Shown: positions 1 to 10,378, counted from the first letter of the stretch. The stretch: DNA of 64,000 bases from Salinicola tamaricis (GCF_003006155.1 NZ_CP023559.1:4154001-4218000); one strand, 5' to 3'. Numbers and translations are program-made. The notes: a model not told the origin generated them from the sequence alone.

Positions 1-124
1 GAACGGTTTGGGACATGGTACACTTCCCGCCTGGAAAGCACAGCCGACCGGGGTCCGTGCCAGAGGGTCGGGTCGCGGCGGCGTCCTCGCCATGCGAACT
101 ACCCACCCGAGCAGCCTGTAGCCT

Positions 125-2217
125 ATGCCCCGCGTCCAGCCCCCGAGCCCTCCCCCGTCAGCCACTTCCGCCGCGACGACGATCCCGCCTGGCACTGGCT
201 GGAATCGCGCGACGACCCTCAGGTGAAGACTTTCCTGCGCGCCGCCAATCGCCAGAGCGATCGCTTCTTCGCGCCGCTGAAGCCGCTCGAGGATGCGCTC
301 TACGACGGCCATCTGGCGCGTCGCGAACTTGCCGTCACCGGGCTGCCGACCACGCTCGACCACTACCGCTACTGGAGCGAGACGGCCGCCGACGCCGACT
401 ATCCGCGCTGGTGGCGTCAGGCGTGCCAGAGTGACCTGGCCCCCGAACTGATCCTCGATCTGCAGGCACGAGCCGCCGACCACGACTTCCTAGAGCTTGG
501 CGACATGGCGCTCTCTCCCGACGAGGGCTGGCTGGCCTGGACCGAAGACGTCAGCGGCAACGAGTTCTTCGACCTCTATCTCAAGCGCCTGCCGGATGGT
601 GAGCCGCGCCGGCTGCGCCGGCGTCTGGGTCCGGAGCTTTTGTGGGCGGAGGATAACCGCACCCTGCTCTTCACCCGCTACGACGCCACCCAACGCCCCG
701 CCAGCGTGTGGCGGCTGTGCATGGAGAGCGACCGCTGCGCCAAACTGTTCGAGGAACCGGACGTCGAGTTTTGGGTCGGCGTGGGCAAGACCCGCTCGCG
801 CCAGTGGCTGGTGATCGAGACCGCCTCCAAGGATACCGCCGAGTGCCATCTGATTCCTGCCGCCGAGCCCGAGCGCGCGCCGCGCTGCGTGCGCCCACGG
901 GAGAGCGGCATCGAGTACGGCATCGACCATCGCGGCGACACCTTCTATGTGCTGCACAATCGCGATGCCGCCCACTTCCGCCTCGACACCGCCCCGGTGT
1001 CCGCACCCGACCAGTGGCAGCCGCTGGTGGGGCATCGCGAGGATGTCACTCTCGAGGGCGTCGACGCCTTCGCCTGGGGCCTGATGCTCACCGAACGCGA
1101 CCACCACGAGGCGCAGGTCTATCTGCGCGCGATCGAGCTCGCGCCGGGGGCTGACGCCAGCGATGCCGCGGGCGTGCCCGGCTATCGCCTGCCGCTGCCG
1201 GAGGCGCCGTGCAGCCTGGCGCTGGGCGACACGCCGGACTTCCACGCTCGCCGCCTGCGCCTGCGCGAGGAGTCGTTCACACTGCCCGTGCGCTGGGTCG
1301 AGCACGATCTCGACAGCGGCGAGCAGCGCCTGCTCAAGAGCCAGACCCTGCACGGCGACCTCCAGCCGGCACAGTTGACCTGCCGCCGCCTGTGGGCGAC
1401 GGGCCACGACGGCGAGCGCATTCCGGTTTCGGTGGTCGCCCGCGCCGACCTCCTGGGGCAGGCCCCGATGCCGACCCTGCTCTACGGCTACGGCGCCTAT
1501 GGTGAGGTACTCGACCCCTGGTTCTCGGTAGCTCGGCTCGAGTTGCTCGCGCGCGGGGTCGCCTTCGCCGTGGCCCACGTGCGCGGTGGCGGCGACCGCG
1601 GCGAGCCGTGGTATCTGGCCGGCAAGCTGGAGCACAAGGAGAACAGTTTCCGCGACTTCCTCGCCGCACGCCACGCTCTGGTCGATGCGGGCCTCGCCGC
1701 CCCCGAGCGCATCGCCGCTTACGGCGCCAGCGCCGGCGGCCTGCTGGTCGGGGCCAGTCTCAACCTGGAGCCCACCGCGTTCTGCGCTGCGGTGCTCGAT
1801 GTGCCCTTCGTCGACGTGCTGCGCACCATGGAGAATCCCGACCTGCCGTTGACCACGGCGGAGTACACCGAGTGGGGCAACCCCGACGAGCCCGCCGTAC
1901 GCCGGCGCATTCGCGACTACTCGCCGCTGGACAACCTGACCCCGCAGCCCTACCCCAGCGTCCTGCTGCAGGGCAGTTGGCACGACTCACGGGTGCCCTA
2001 CTGGGAACCAGCCAAGCTCTATGCGCGCATGACCGAACTCGACAGCGCGCGCGGCCCGGTGCTGCTGCGAACCGACATGGCCGCCGGCCACGGCGGCGCC
2101 TCCGGACGTTTCAAGGCGTGGCGCGACAATGCACGCCAGGACGCCTTCCTGCTGTGGGCCCTGGGCGTCGCAGAGCCGCAGGTGTCACCGGGTGAGCCGC
2201 AGCAGGAAGCCGAGTGA
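125..2217 (+). CDS. ptrB: Oligopeptidase B (S9 prolyl oligopeptidase family), one frame break near the start
   Basis: Serine peptidase that cuts short peptides after Arg/Lys, probably cytoplasmic or periplasmic. A beta-propeller N-terminal half is followed by an alpha/beta hydrolase domain. Counting from GTG 223, the catalytic triad is Ser503 in GASAGG, Asp588 in WHDSR and His623 in AGHGGASGRF. The PtrB-type block RGGGDRGEPWY and the PFVDVL and EWGNP segments support oligopeptidase B over other S9 members. GTG 223 is unlikely to be the start, because the conserved DPAWHWLE stretch lies in frame upstream of it and no ATG, GTG or TTG precedes it in that frame. Adding one C to the C run at 140-144 joins ATG 125 to this frame (MPRVQPPEPSPVSHFRR). 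The start is therefore inferred; the function is firm. Confidence 0.9.
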
Positions 2218-2227
2218 AATGCGAATA

Positions 2228-2250
2228 CGGCCGGCCCCACGGGCCGGCCG
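2228..2250 (+). terminator. Strong hairpin after oligopeptidase gene
   Basis: A perfect 10-bp inverted repeat with a 3-base loop lies 10 bases after the stop codon. No T tract follows, so it may stabilise the mRNA end rather than act as a classic intrinsic terminator. Confidence 0.5.
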
Positions 2251-2306
2251 CAGCAGGAGGCGATGACCCTTGGGTTCGCAGGGTAGACAGAGATGCTGAG
2301 GGGGGG

Positions 2307-2756
2307 TCAGTCGCGTAGCGGTATGATATCGATGATGTGCGCTTCGTAGTCCGCCTCGTCGACCTCGCGCTCACTCACAGCGAAGTGGCGCACGCTCATG
2401 CCACGGGCGTGCATGCGCCGATCGTCGCCGCTGCGCAGCGGATGCCAACTGGCCAGCTTGCGCCCCTCGGACAGGCGGCGATAAGCGCAGCTGTGCGGCA
2501 GCCAGTGAAACTCGTCGAGATTGGCCAGACTCAGTTGGGTGCACTCCGGCACCCGCTCGAAGCGGTGGGCATAGTCGCCACAACGGCAGCTGTCGATATC
2601 GAGCAGACGGCAGGCGACGTTGAGCGTGGCCACGTCGCCGCTCTCCGGGTGCTCCATCTTGACCAGGCAGCACTTGCCGCAGCCGTCGCACAGCGCCTCC
2701 CACTCCTGCGGGGTCAGCTCCTCGAGCGTGAACCGCTCCCAGAATCGCTCACGCAT
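2307..2756 (-). CDS. YcgN/UPF0260 family cysteine-cluster protein
   Basis: 149-residue protein of the UPF0260 (YcgN) family, with no established reaction. The family cysteine cluster is visible near residues 23-30 as CDGCGKCC, with further cysteines in the CRCGDY segment, PECTQLS and HSCAYR. This is a possible metal or Fe-S binding set. The WHPL segment is typical of the family. Its start overlaps the end of ycgL by 8 bases, so it is the last gene of an rnd-ycgL-ycgN operon, the same order as in Pseudomonas. Length fits the family. The name is sure; the role is unknown. Confidence 0.88.
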   Translation of the reverse strand: MRERFWERFTLEELTPQEWEALCDGCGKCCLVKMEHPESGDVATLNVACRLLDIDSCRCGDYAHRFERVPECTQLSLANLDEFHWLPHSCAYRRLSEGRKLASWHPLRSGDDRRMHARGMSVRHFAVSEREVDEADYEAHIIDIIPLRD

Positions 2757-3060
2757 GGGGCGTATCGTCCGTGTCGCGCGGGGTGAACAGATCGAGCAGA
2801 TAGCCCTCCTTGGCCGGCGGCATCTGCAGATAGAAGCCCTGAACGCGGATCGCCGCCATCACCTGATGGACATCGACCCGGGCCAGCGGCCGCTCGGCAC
2901 GTAGCAGCAGCGTCATCACCGGAATCGGGCGGCCGAAGCGCTCGCGCAGCGCCTGCGGCACTGCCGCCATGCCCCGCGCCTTGTCGAGGTAGAGATACAT
3001 TTCATCGAGGCGCGGGCTCTTGACCACCTCGCACAGCAGGCGCTGCTCGCCGGCGCTCAT
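2749..3060 (-). CDS. YcgL domain-containing protein
   Basis: 103-residue YcgL-family protein. The start ATG at 3060 overlaps the rnd stop in an ATGA arrangement, which is why I prefer it to an upstream in-frame codon inside rnd. The N-terminal VVKSPRLDEMYLYLDK block and the central PIPVMTLLL segment match the small alpha/beta YcgL fold. No catalytic motif is visible. Translational coupling with rnd and ycgN suggests a shared link to RNA metabolism, but that is inference from order alone. Confidence 0.85.
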   Translation of the reverse strand: MSAGEQRLLCEVVKSPRLDEMYLYLDKARGMAAVPQALRERFGRPIPVMTLLLRAERPLARVDVHQVMAAIRVQGFYLQMPPAKEGYLLDLFTPRDTDDTPHA

Positions 3061-4184
3061 GTCGCCCCCTCGAGCGCGTCCAGCGCAGCGCGCCACGGCG
3101 CCGCCAGACAGTCGCCACGCCAGCCGCCGGGCAGCGGCAGCGGCAGCCCACCGAGGTGCGCCGCCGCGATCGTCTCCATCTCAGCGCGATTGGAGAGCCG
3201 CTCCGGCGCCAGCCCCAGCGCTGTGGCGCGCTCGCTGACCACGCCCTTGAGCGCTTTCATGCGCCGCTTGAAAGCCGGCGCAGTAGGCACCGGCGGCGGT
3301 GTCGGCAGCCTCGCCTCGTCGGCGTGCTGCGCCTGCTTGACCAGGTCCAGCAGCGCATCGCCTTCGCGCTTGACCAGCGCCGGCGTCACGCCGTCGACCG
3401 CGGCCAGCTCGAAACGGTTGGTGGGCATCGCCTCGGCGACAGCCAACAGCAGCCCATCCTTGGCCAGCCAGCCGCGCGGGGTATCGCGACGACGCACCTC
3501 GGCCTCGCGCCAGCGAGTCATCAGGCGGTAGGCCTCGACCTGACGCGGGGTCAGCCGCCATAGCTGACGCTGGCGCAGATACCAACGCTCGCCGGCGTTG
3601 ACGTCGCGCCCGGCACCGAGCGCGGCACACTCTTCGTCCAGCCACGCAAGCCGCCCCTGTGCTTCCAGTGCCTGGCGCTGCTGCGCCCAGATCTCGGGCA
3701 AGAAATAGACGTCGAGCGCCGCATAGTCGAGCTGCGCCGCACTCAGCGGGCGCTCGAGCCAGTTGGAGCGGGTCTCCTCCTTGGGCAGATCGACCCCACA
3801 GCGCGCCTGTACCAGCCCGCGATAGCCGATCGCCGCCGACTCGCCCAGCAGCGACTCGGCCACCTGGGTGTCGATCAGCGGCGCGATCTCGACCCCGGCC
3901 CACAGCGCGAGCACCTCGAGATCCTCGCTGCAGGCATGGATCAGCTTGGGCGCACCGCCGGCAAGCAGCGCACGCAGCGCCGTATCCGCCGTCACCGCCT
4001 GGGGGTCGATGAGATAGATACGCTCGCCGGCGCTGAGCTGGACCAGCGCCGGCACCGGATAGAAGCTGGTCTCGCGGAAGAACTCCGTATCCAGCGCCAG
4101 CACTTCGGCGTCGGCCAGAGCGGCACAGGCGGCAGCGAGGCCCGCCGGCGTATCGATCCATTCAATGGGCGTGTCGACAGTCAT
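3057..4184 (-). CDS. rnd: Ribonuclease D
   Basis: 3'-to-5' exoribonuclease that trims tRNA precursors in the cytoplasm. It is 375 residues, the usual length. The DEDD-type catalytic acids are visible: LALDTEFFRE (Exo I, about residues 29-38), HACSEDLEVL (Exo II) and YAALDVYFLP (Exo III, Tyr-x3-Asp). An HRDC domain follows in the middle (around LTPRQVEAYRLMTRWRE), with a C-terminal helical part after it. It is first in an overlapping operon with ycgL and ycgN. The 139-base gap to recR upstream holds its own start region. Confidence 0.95.
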   Translation of the reverse strand: MTVDTPIEWIDTPAGLAAACAALADAEVLALDTEFFRETSFYPVPALVQLSAGERIYLIDPQAVTADTALRALLAGGAPKLIHACSEDLEVLALWAGVEIAPLIDTQVAESLLGESAAIGYRGLVQARCGVDLPKEETRSNWLERPLSAAQLDYAALDVYFLPEIWAQQRQALEAQGRLAWLDEECAALGAGRDVNAGERWYLRQRQLWRLTPRQVEAYRLMTRWREAEVRRRDTPRGWLAKDGLLLAVAEAMPTNRFELAAVDGVTPALVKREGDALLDLVKQAQHADEARLPTPPPVPTAPAFKRRMKALKGVVSERATALGLAPERLSNRAEMETIAAAHLGGLPLPLPGGWRGDCLAAPWRAALDALEGAT

Positions 4185-4323
4185 TCGAACTCTTTCATGG
4201 TTGAGCGCGTCACGGCCGCAGCCGCGTCACGTGGGAAGACGCTGGATAGTGCAAGTTAAGGCGTGACGCGAAACCCCGCCACGCTCATGGTGGCAACGGC
4301 GGTTAGGCCGCGCAGGATGCGAC

Positions 4324-4929
4324 TCACTCGCGGGCGAAGGGCTGGCGCCCGAGGAAGGCGCGACTGAGCGTGCCGCCATCGACATACTCCAGCTCGCCCC
4401 CCATGGGCACCCCATAGGCCAGGCGCGAGAGCTTGGCCGCCTGCCCCACCAGATGTTCGGCGATGTAGTGCGCGGTTGCCTCGCCCTCGACCGTGGGGTT
4501 GGTGGCGAGAATCACCTCATCGACCGTCTCTGCCGCCAACCGCGCTTCCAACTGATCAAGACCGATATCGTCAGGGCCGATGCCGTCGAGCGGCGAGAGA
4601 TGGCCATGCAGCACGAAGTACTGACCGCGATAGCCGCCGGCCTGTTCGATCGCCAGCATGTCGGCCGGCGACTCGACCACGCACAGCAGGCGTGGGTCGC
4701 GTCGTGCGTCCTGACACACGCCGCACAGCGTCTCCTCAGTCAGGGTGCGGCAACGCTCGCAGTAACCGACCGACTCCACGGCTTCCACCAGGGCCTCGGC
4801 CAGACGACGGCCGCCCTCACGGTCACGTTCGAGCAGATGCAGCGCCATGCGTTGGGCAGTCTTGGGCCCGACGCCTGGCAGCACGCGCAGGCTCTCCAGC
4901 AGCTGTTCGACCAGCGGCGAAAAGCTCAT
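4324..4929 (-). CDS. recR: Recombination protein RecR
   Basis: Recombination mediator working with RecF and RecO to load RecA at gaps. 201 residues, typical. Order: N-terminal helix-hairpin-helix ([17 protein letters not shown], about residues 17-33), C4 zinc finger (CERCRTL...CGVC, about 57-72), Toprim domain starting [16 protein letters not shown], and a C-terminal Walker-like end. The start ATG shares one base with the ybaB stop. The dnaX-ybaB-recR order is conserved across gammaproteobacteria. Confidence 0.97.
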   Translation of the reverse strand: MSFSPLVEQLLESLRVLPGVGPKTAQRMALHLLERDREGGRRLAEALVEAVESVGYCERCRTLTEETLCGVCQDARRDPRLLCVVESPADMLAIEQAGGYRGQYFVLHGHLSPLDGIGPDDIGLDQLEARLAAETVDEVILATNPTVEGEATAHYIAEHLVGQAAKLSRLAYGVPMGGELEYVDGGTLSRAFLGRQPFARE

Positions 4930-5255
4930 CAGAACGGCAGCTTCATGCCCGGTGGCAGATTGAGGCCGGAAGAGACCTCTTCCATGCGCGACTTGGATTG
5001 GCTCTCCACCTTGCGTGAGGCGTCATTGACCGCAGCGGCGAGCAGGTCCTCGAGCAGCTCCTTGTCTTCCTGCATCAGCGAGGGATCGATCTCGACCCGG
5101 CTGACGTCATGGCGACCATTCATGGTGACCTTGATCATGCCGGCGCCAGCTTCACCCGAGACTTCCATCTGGGCGATCTCTTCCTGCACCTGCTGCATCT
5201 TTTCCTGCATTTCCTGGGCCTGCTTCATCAGGTTACCCATGCCACCTTTGAACAT
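4929..5255 (-). CDS. ybaB: Nucleoid-associated protein YbaB/EbfC
   Basis: Small DNA-binding dimer of 108 residues. I start it at ATG 5255 ([14 protein letters not shown]), because that matches the family N-terminus and AAGGAG-like sequence lies just upstream; the longer in-frame reading to 5312 lacks similarity. The coiled helix [15 protein letters not shown] is followed by the beta strand region with [15 protein letters not shown]. It is translationally coupled to recR and sits 84 bases after dnaX, as in most relatives. Confidence 0.94.
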   Translation of the reverse strand: MFKGGMGNLMKQAQEMQEKMQQVQEEIAQMEVSGEAGAGMIKVTMNGRHDVSRVEIDPSLMQEDKELLEDLLAAAVNDASRKVESQSKSRMEEVSSGLNLPPGMKLPF

Positions 5256-5339
5256 CTCGCACTCCTTGGAACGACGATTGAATCGATTGAAACGGGAAAT
5301 TTCAGACTGCACCGGCGTTCGCGAAAACCGATCATGCGT

Positions 5340-7664
5340 TCAGGCGCGATCGCTGGTCACGCTCTCTTCCAGCAGCCGGGCGCCGAAGCGCGACTCCAGC
5401 TCCTGAACGTGCGGGTCGCCGCGCAGCGCTTCAACCGCTTGCGCATGACGCTCGCGCGCTTCCCGGTCGCGTTTGTCGCGGGCGGTCTCCAGGCGACCGT
5501 CGAGCGGGCCCACCTCTATCGTCACGCGGCGCGCAAAGCCCTGCGCGGCGAGCGCCTTGGTGATGCGCTCGACGTGCATCTCGGAAAGAATCGCCGACTG
5601 CCCCGGATCGAGCGTCAGCGCCAGGGTCTGGCCATCATCATGGGCCACCACGCAGTGGGCGGCGAGATTACGCGTCAGACCGCCGATCTCCAGCGTATCG
5701 AACCGCTCGAGCCAGGCCGCGTGGGTCAGATGCTCACCCGCCGCCGCAGGCGCCATGGGTGCAGCGGCGCTGGATGCGACCGGCCGGGGCTCCTCGTCGA
5801 TCTCTTGCGTCGCCGGTGCGGCAGGTGCCGGCGCGGACTGCCAATCGGCATAAGCCGCTTCGGCGGCGGCCTGGTCCTGGGCCAGATCGACGTCATCGAA
5901 GACGGGATCGGCATCCCAGGCGCCCTCGGCTGGTGATTCGACCGCCGTGGCCACTGGCGCCTCGGGCTCGCGAGCGGCCGGCGACGTCGACTGCTGGCCA
6001 TCAGCGGCCTGTATCGGGGCCGCCGAATCGACGCCCGGCGTCGGGGTCGCTGAATCGACGGCCGGTGTCGGGGCCGCTGAATCGACGGCCGATGGCGCAG
6101 CGGCTGGCGCTGAGTCGACCGCCCAAGGCGGTGCATCCGCCGCCGGAGCCTGCTGAGGCGCCACGGCGGCGGGCTCGGCAGTCGACGATGCCGGCATTTC
6201 AGTTACAGCACCCGAGGGCGCCGCCGGGGGTGTCTCGGGCGCTGAATGCGCCGCCGGGGCCTGTCGAGGCGCTGCCGCGACGGGCTCGGCAGCTGCCGGC
6301 GTCTGCGATTGGGGCGCAGCAGTCGATGCTGATTCGCCTCCCCAGGGCGGCGCGTCCGCCGCCGCAGCCTGCGGGGGCGCCTCCGCGGCGGGCTCGGCAG
6401 GTGCCGGCGTCTGCCTATGGGGCGCTGGAGCCACTGACGCGGCGCTCTGAGCTGGACCCGCTGAATCGGTCGTCGGCGCCGAGGGCGCCGCAGCCGACGG
6501 CACATCAGCCGGCGCGCTCGATGCCCGTGCCGGCTGTTCCCCGCGCAGCGGCAGATCGGTCTGCGGCGGTGTCGGCACTCCCTGGGGGCGGAAGGCCAGC
6601 ATGCGCAGCAGGGTCATCTCCAGGGCGGTGCGAGTATCCGGTGCGCTATCGATATCGCCGCGCCCCTGCAGCGCAATCTGGTAATAAAGCTGGACGTCTT
6701 CGGCGGTGAAGCGCGAGGCCATGGCCAACAGTTGATCACGATCGCCGTGACCGTTGTCGAGGGCGCTGGGTACCATCTGGGCGATGGCGAGGCGATGCAT
6801 CAATCCGGCGATCTCGTCGAGAATCCCAGCGAAGTCGGGCCCCTGCTCCGCCAGCGCAGCGACCTCCGCCAGCAGACGCTCGGCGTCCACCGCGGCCAGC
6901 GCCTCGGCCAGCGCCAGCAGGTGCGCATGATCGAGGGTGCCCAGCATCGCCGCGACGTCATCGCGACGAATCTCGCCCTGGCCGAAGGCGATCGCCTGAT
7001 CGGTGAGACTCATGGCGTCACGCATCGACCCGTCGGCGGCCTTGCCCAGCAGCCACAGCGCCGGCGGCTCGAATGCCACCTGCTCCGCCTCGAGTACCCG
7101 GGTCAGATGTTCGACCACCCGTTCCGGTGGCATGTTCTTGAGCGTGAACTGTAGACAGCGCGACAGCACCGTGACCGGCAGTTTTTGCGGATCGGTGGTA
7201 GCGAGCAGGAACTTCACATGCGGCGGCGGCTCTTCCAGCGTCTTCAACAGGGCGTTGAAGCTGTGGGTGGAGAGCATGTGCACTTCGTCGATCAGATAGA
7301 CCTTGAAGCGGCCCTGAGTCGGCGCGTACTGCACGTTGTCGAGCAGTTCGCGGGTGTCTTCGACCTTGGTCCGCGAGGCGGCGTCGACCTCGATCAGATC
7401 GACGAAGCGGCCATCGTCGATATCGCGACAGGTCTGGCACACGCCGCAGGGCGTCGATCCTACGCCCTGCTCGCAGTTGAGGCACTTGGCGAGAATACGC
7501 GCCAGGGTCGTCTTGCCGACCCCACGCGTCCCAGTGAACAGATAGGCGTGGTGCAGCCGCCCCTGGTCGAGTGCGTTGACCAGCGCCCGACTGACATGCT
7601 CCTGCCCCACCAGCTCATGGAAGGTGCGAGGACGCCATTTGCGGGCCAGAACCTGATAACTCAT
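5340..7664 (-). CDS. dnaX: DNA polymerase III subunits gamma/tau
   Basis: Clamp-loader ATPase of the replisome. The start is ATG 7664 (MSYQVLARKWRP); a longer in-frame reading to 7820 has no family similarity. It is about 774 residues. Walker A GTRGVGKT is at residues 45-52, zinc cysteines at 64, 73, 76 and 79, Walker B is in VYLIDEVHML, and the SRC arginine finger is in VLSRCLQF. A very long Pro/Ala/Ser linker (about residues 375-630) separates the AAA+ core from the C-terminal tau domain (LTHAAWLERFDTL onward). I saw no A6G slippery heptamer, so a shorter gamma form by frameshifting is not evident. Confidence 0.95.
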   Translation of the reverse strand: MSYQVLARKWRPRTFHELVGQEHVSRALVNALDQGRLHHAYLFTGTRGVGKTTLARILAKCLNCEQGVGSTPCGVCQTCRDIDDGRFVDLIEVDAASRTKVEDTRELLDNVQYAPTQGRFKVYLIDEVHMLSTHSFNALLKTLEEPPPHVKFLLATTDPQKLPVTVLSRCLQFTLKNMPPERVVEHLTRVLEAEQVAFEPPALWLLGKAADGSMRDAMSLTDQAIAFGQGEIRRDDVAAMLGTLDHAHLLALAEALAAVDAERLLAEVAALAEQGPDFAGILDEIAGLMHRLAIAQMVPSALDNGHGDRDQLLAMASRFTAEDVQLYYQIALQGRGDIDSAPDTRTALEMTLLRMLAFRPQGVPTPPQTDLPLRGEQPARASSAPADVPSAAAPSAPTTDSAGPAQSAASVAPAPHRQTPAPAEPAAEAPPQAAAADAPPWGGESASTAAPQSQTPAAAEPVAAAPRQAPAAHSAPETPPAAPSGAVTEMPASSTAEPAAVAPQQAPAADAPPWAVDSAPAAAPSAVDSAAPTPAVDSATPTPGVDSAAPIQAADGQQSTSPAAREPEAPVATAVESPAEGAWDADPVFDDVDLAQDQAAAEAAYADWQSAPAPAAPATQEIDEEPRPVASSAAAPMAPAAAGEHLTHAAWLERFDTLEIGGLTRNLAAHCVVAHDDGQTLALTLDPGQSAILSEMHVERITKALAAQGFARRVTIEVGPLDGRLETARDKRDREARERHAQAVEALRGDPHVQELESRFGARLLEESVTSDRA
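6013..6093 (-). repeat. Three 27-bp tandem repeats in the dnaX linker
   Basis: Three in-frame 27-base units (6013-6039, 6040-6066, 6067-6093) encode the 9-residue pattern TPAVDSAAP with small changes. They lie inside the disordered linker of tau and add to larger imperfect repeats of an Ala-Asp-Ala-Pro-Pro-Trp module on either side. Confidence 0.85.
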
Positions 7665-8012
7665 GCGACGCGGGATTCCTTGGGGCTGGACGACACCCTC
7701 TCCCGGACGACCCAGCCACACGGACGGTGGCACGGCCTGACTCAGGGAGCGGCGATGATCGCGCCATTCTAGCAGGATCGAACGAAGGGTGACGAGGTAG
7801 CCGGCCTTCCCACCGAGCACCGACCAGACGCCGCACCGGCATGACAGACCCGATGGAGACCCTGGCGCGAGCGACAGGCGCGCAGAAGACGCCAGCGGTC
7901 AGAGAACGGCTTGGCAGAATCGAGGCAGGAGAGATCAGGCAGGCTGAATCAGCGGGAGCGGAAAGACGCAGGCCGGACAAGCAGTCCAGATAACACCAAG
8001 GCTGGAAATGGA
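7665..8012. other. Spacer between dnaX start and 4.5S RNA gene
   Basis: About 350 bases with no supported gene. It should contain the dnaX promoter and leader. I see no clear promoter boxes or hairpin. Confidence 0.4.
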
Positions 8013-8122
8013 GGCGGCCCCGACCAGCCACATCCGGCACACGCGGCCACCACTACCGTTGCTCCTTCCGGGCCTGGCGGGGTTTGCGGTTTAGCGTTGC
8101 GGGAGGACCGGTAAGGGCCACC
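8013..8122 (-). ncRNA. ffs: 4.5S RNA (bacterial SRP RNA)
   Basis: On the minus strand the sequence contains the SRP RNA core: CCTCCCGCAACGCTA near the 5' side, then CCAGGCCCGGAAGGAGCA with the GGAA tetraloop and asymmetric loop that bind Ffh, and GTGTGCCGG on the 3' arm. The 5' end GGTGGCCC pairs with the 3' end GGGGCCGCC to close the long hairpin, which sets both ends. It works with Ffh to target inner-membrane proteins. It lies just upstream of dnaX on the same strand. Confidence 0.95.
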
Positions 8123-8366
8123 ATAAACGCGATGCTCGGCGCTGTTTCGACATCGATCAGGTAGCGATCGAATTATCTCATCACCAATCATCGTTGCAGA
8201 CGTTTGCCAGGCGGCGCTTATTGCTTGCACTGCTTGGCTCTCGTCTTGCCTTCGGCCAACAACCTCAAGTACATCAAGATGTTGTCGAGCGGCCAAAACT
8301 ATACCAGTGTCTTGGGCCGGCAGCAACCGATGTGCGCGAATCCCTTCCGCACGCGCTGGAACGCCA

Positions 8367-8393
8367 ACGCCCCGGTGACCGGCACCGGGGCGT
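8367..8393 (-). terminator. Hairpin after tctA
   Basis: A perfect GC-rich inverted repeat (11-bp stem, 5-base loop) lies about 25 bases beyond the tctA stop. The following T content is weak. It probably ends the tctCBA transcript. Confidence 0.6.
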
Positions 8394-8415
8394 GAAAGGC
8401 GTACCACCAGCGGCG

Positions 8416-9934
8416 TTAGTCGCCGATCTGCGTCTTGGCCGCCTGCATGCGCTTGCGCAGGATCGGCCCGACGATCACCGGCAACAGCAGCCCGATGATC
8501 GCCACCAGCCACAGCCCGATCGACAGCCGCTACTCCACAGGATCGACCAGTCACCGTCGGATATCTGCATCGCATGACGCAGGTTCTTCTCCATCTCCGG
8601 CCCCAGCAGCAGCCCCAGGATCACCGGCACCAGCGGTATCTCCAGCTTGCGCAGGATATAGCCGGCAACGCCAAAGGCGATCATGAAGTAGAGATCGAAG
8701 GTCGAGTGGCTGATCGAGTAGATGCCCACGAACGCGACCATGGTCACGATCGGCAGCAGATACATCGGCGGCACCGACAGGATCTTCACGAACACCCCGA
8801 CCAGCGGAATGTTGAGCAGCAGCAGCATGAAGTTGCCCACCAGCAGCGCGGCGATGACGCCCCAAACCAGGTCAGCGTTCTGGGTGAACATCAGCGGACC
8901 GGGGGTGATATTGAGCGACACCAGCATCGCCAGCAGCACGGCAGTGGTCCCGCTGCCCGGCACACCCAGGGTCAGCATGGGCACCAGCGCACCGCTGGAG
9001 GCGCCGTTGTTGCCCGCCTCGGGCGCGGCGACACCGCGCGGATCGCCCTCGCCGAAGTAGCCCTTCTTGCCCAGGATCTTCTTTTCCAGGGTGTAGGTGA
9101 TGAAGCTGCCCAGCGACGCCCCGGCCCCCGGCAGCACCCCGGCGATGAAGCCCAGCACCCCGCCGCGCACAGTGGTCGGGAAGATCGAGGTGATATCGCG
9201 CCAGTTGAGTCTGAGCGGATTGATCTTGATCATCTCGCGCCCCTTGCCGGCCTTCTCCTCGATGAAGAAAAGCAGCTCGGAGACCGCGAACAGACCCACG
9301 ATGGCGATGATGAAGTCGACCCCTTCGTAGAGCTCGAGCACGTTGAAGGTATAACGCTGGGTGCCAGTGGAAAGATCGATCCCCACGGTGGCGATGATCA
9401 AGCCGATGGCCGCCGCCATCAGCGTCTTCATCGGATTCTTGCCGGTGATACCGCCCAGGGTGGCGAACGCCAGCACGAACAGCGCGAAGTACTCCGCCGG
9501 GCCGAAAGTGAGTGCGAAACGTGCCAGCATCGGCGCCAGCAGAATCAGGCCGACAGTGGCGATCAGACTGCCCATGAAGAGGCAATGGCGGAGATGGCCA
9601 GGGCCTCGGCGGCCTTGCCCTTGCGCGCCATCGGATAGCCGTCGAGACAGGTCATCATCGCCGGCTCGTCGCCGGGGATATTGAGCAGAATCGACGAAAT
9701 ACGCCCGCCATACATCGCCCCGGCATAGACCGCGGTGAGCATGATCAGCGCGGTCTCGGGCTTGAGCCCCAGCGTGAAGGCGAGCGGAATCAGAATCGCC
9801 ACGCCGTTGGCCGGACCGAGCCCGGGTAGCGCGCCGATCAAGGTGCCGATGAAGCACCCCATCAGCGCGAACATCAGATTCTCTGGCTGCAGCGCAACGC
9901 CGAAGCCGAGCGACAGGTAGTGCAGCGTATCCAT
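8416..9934 (-). CDS. tctA: Tripartite tricarboxylate transporter, large membrane subunit TctA (two frame breaks)
   Basis: Large membrane component of a TTT-family solute importer. The start is ATG 9934 (MDTLHYLSLGFGVAL); the stop is TAA at 8416-8418, after PILRKRMQAAKTQIGD. Family signatures are visible: GALPGLGPANGVAIL and the LNIPGDEPAMMT block early, then GAGASLGSFITYTLEKK and GVPGSGTTAVLLAML later, with around ten hydrophobic segments. The frame breaks near 9580 (IAS|FMGSL) and near 8531 (ILWSSG|LSIGLW). Each is cured by one added base, so I read this as one intact gene. It follows tctC and tctB in an operon. Confidence 0.88.
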
Positions 9935-9938
9935 CAGT

Positions 9939-10378
9939 TCAGCTCCGCAGGCCCAGCGGCAGCGGCAGTTCGAGGCCATAAGTGAACAGCACGAAGACCA
10001 CGGCGCCACTGATCAACCCGGTGAGATAGGCCTTGAGCGGTTTGGCGCCCATGCGCCAGCACAGGGTACCGACCGCCAGCATGGTGGCGAGGATGAAGCC
10101 GAGCGGCTCCAGCAGCAGCGCGTAGAAGACGAGTACCACCACCGCGATGCCCAGCTCGGCGAAGGTACGCAGCGCCGGCCAGTGGTTATCGGGATCGGGT
10201 TTGACGATCATGTAGAGACTGCAGATCGCCAGCACCACTCCCAGGATCTTGGGAAACGTCTCGGGCCCGACGGCTTCCGATCCCCGAAGGGGACCGGAAA
10301 CTGGGTAGCGCCGTAGAAATAGGCCACGGCGATGACCAGCATGACCAGGCCGAAGACGCGGTCATTGAGCTTGCTCAT
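9939..10378 (-). CDS. tctB: Tripartite tricarboxylate transporter, small membrane subunit TctB (one frame break)
   Basis: Small four-helix membrane subunit of the TTT transporter. The ATG at 10378 gives MSKLNDRVFGLVMLVIAVAY, a first membrane helix, then FYGATQFPVPFG. Near 10282 one base is missing, and the other frame continues with EAVGPETFPKILGVVLAICS. Three more hydrophobic stretches follow to LPLPLGLRS. The start overlaps the tctC stop (ATGA), and tctA begins 4 bases after the tctB stop, which is the standard tctCBA layout. Confidence 0.85.

Noticed and set aside
490-1983. Long open frame on the minus strand over oligopeptidase B
   Set aside because: Shadow of a strong plus-strand gene in GC-rich DNA; no family features or start signal.
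5340-7664. Programmed frameshift site for DnaX gamma
   Set aside because: No A-rich slippery heptamer or nearby stem-loop seen.
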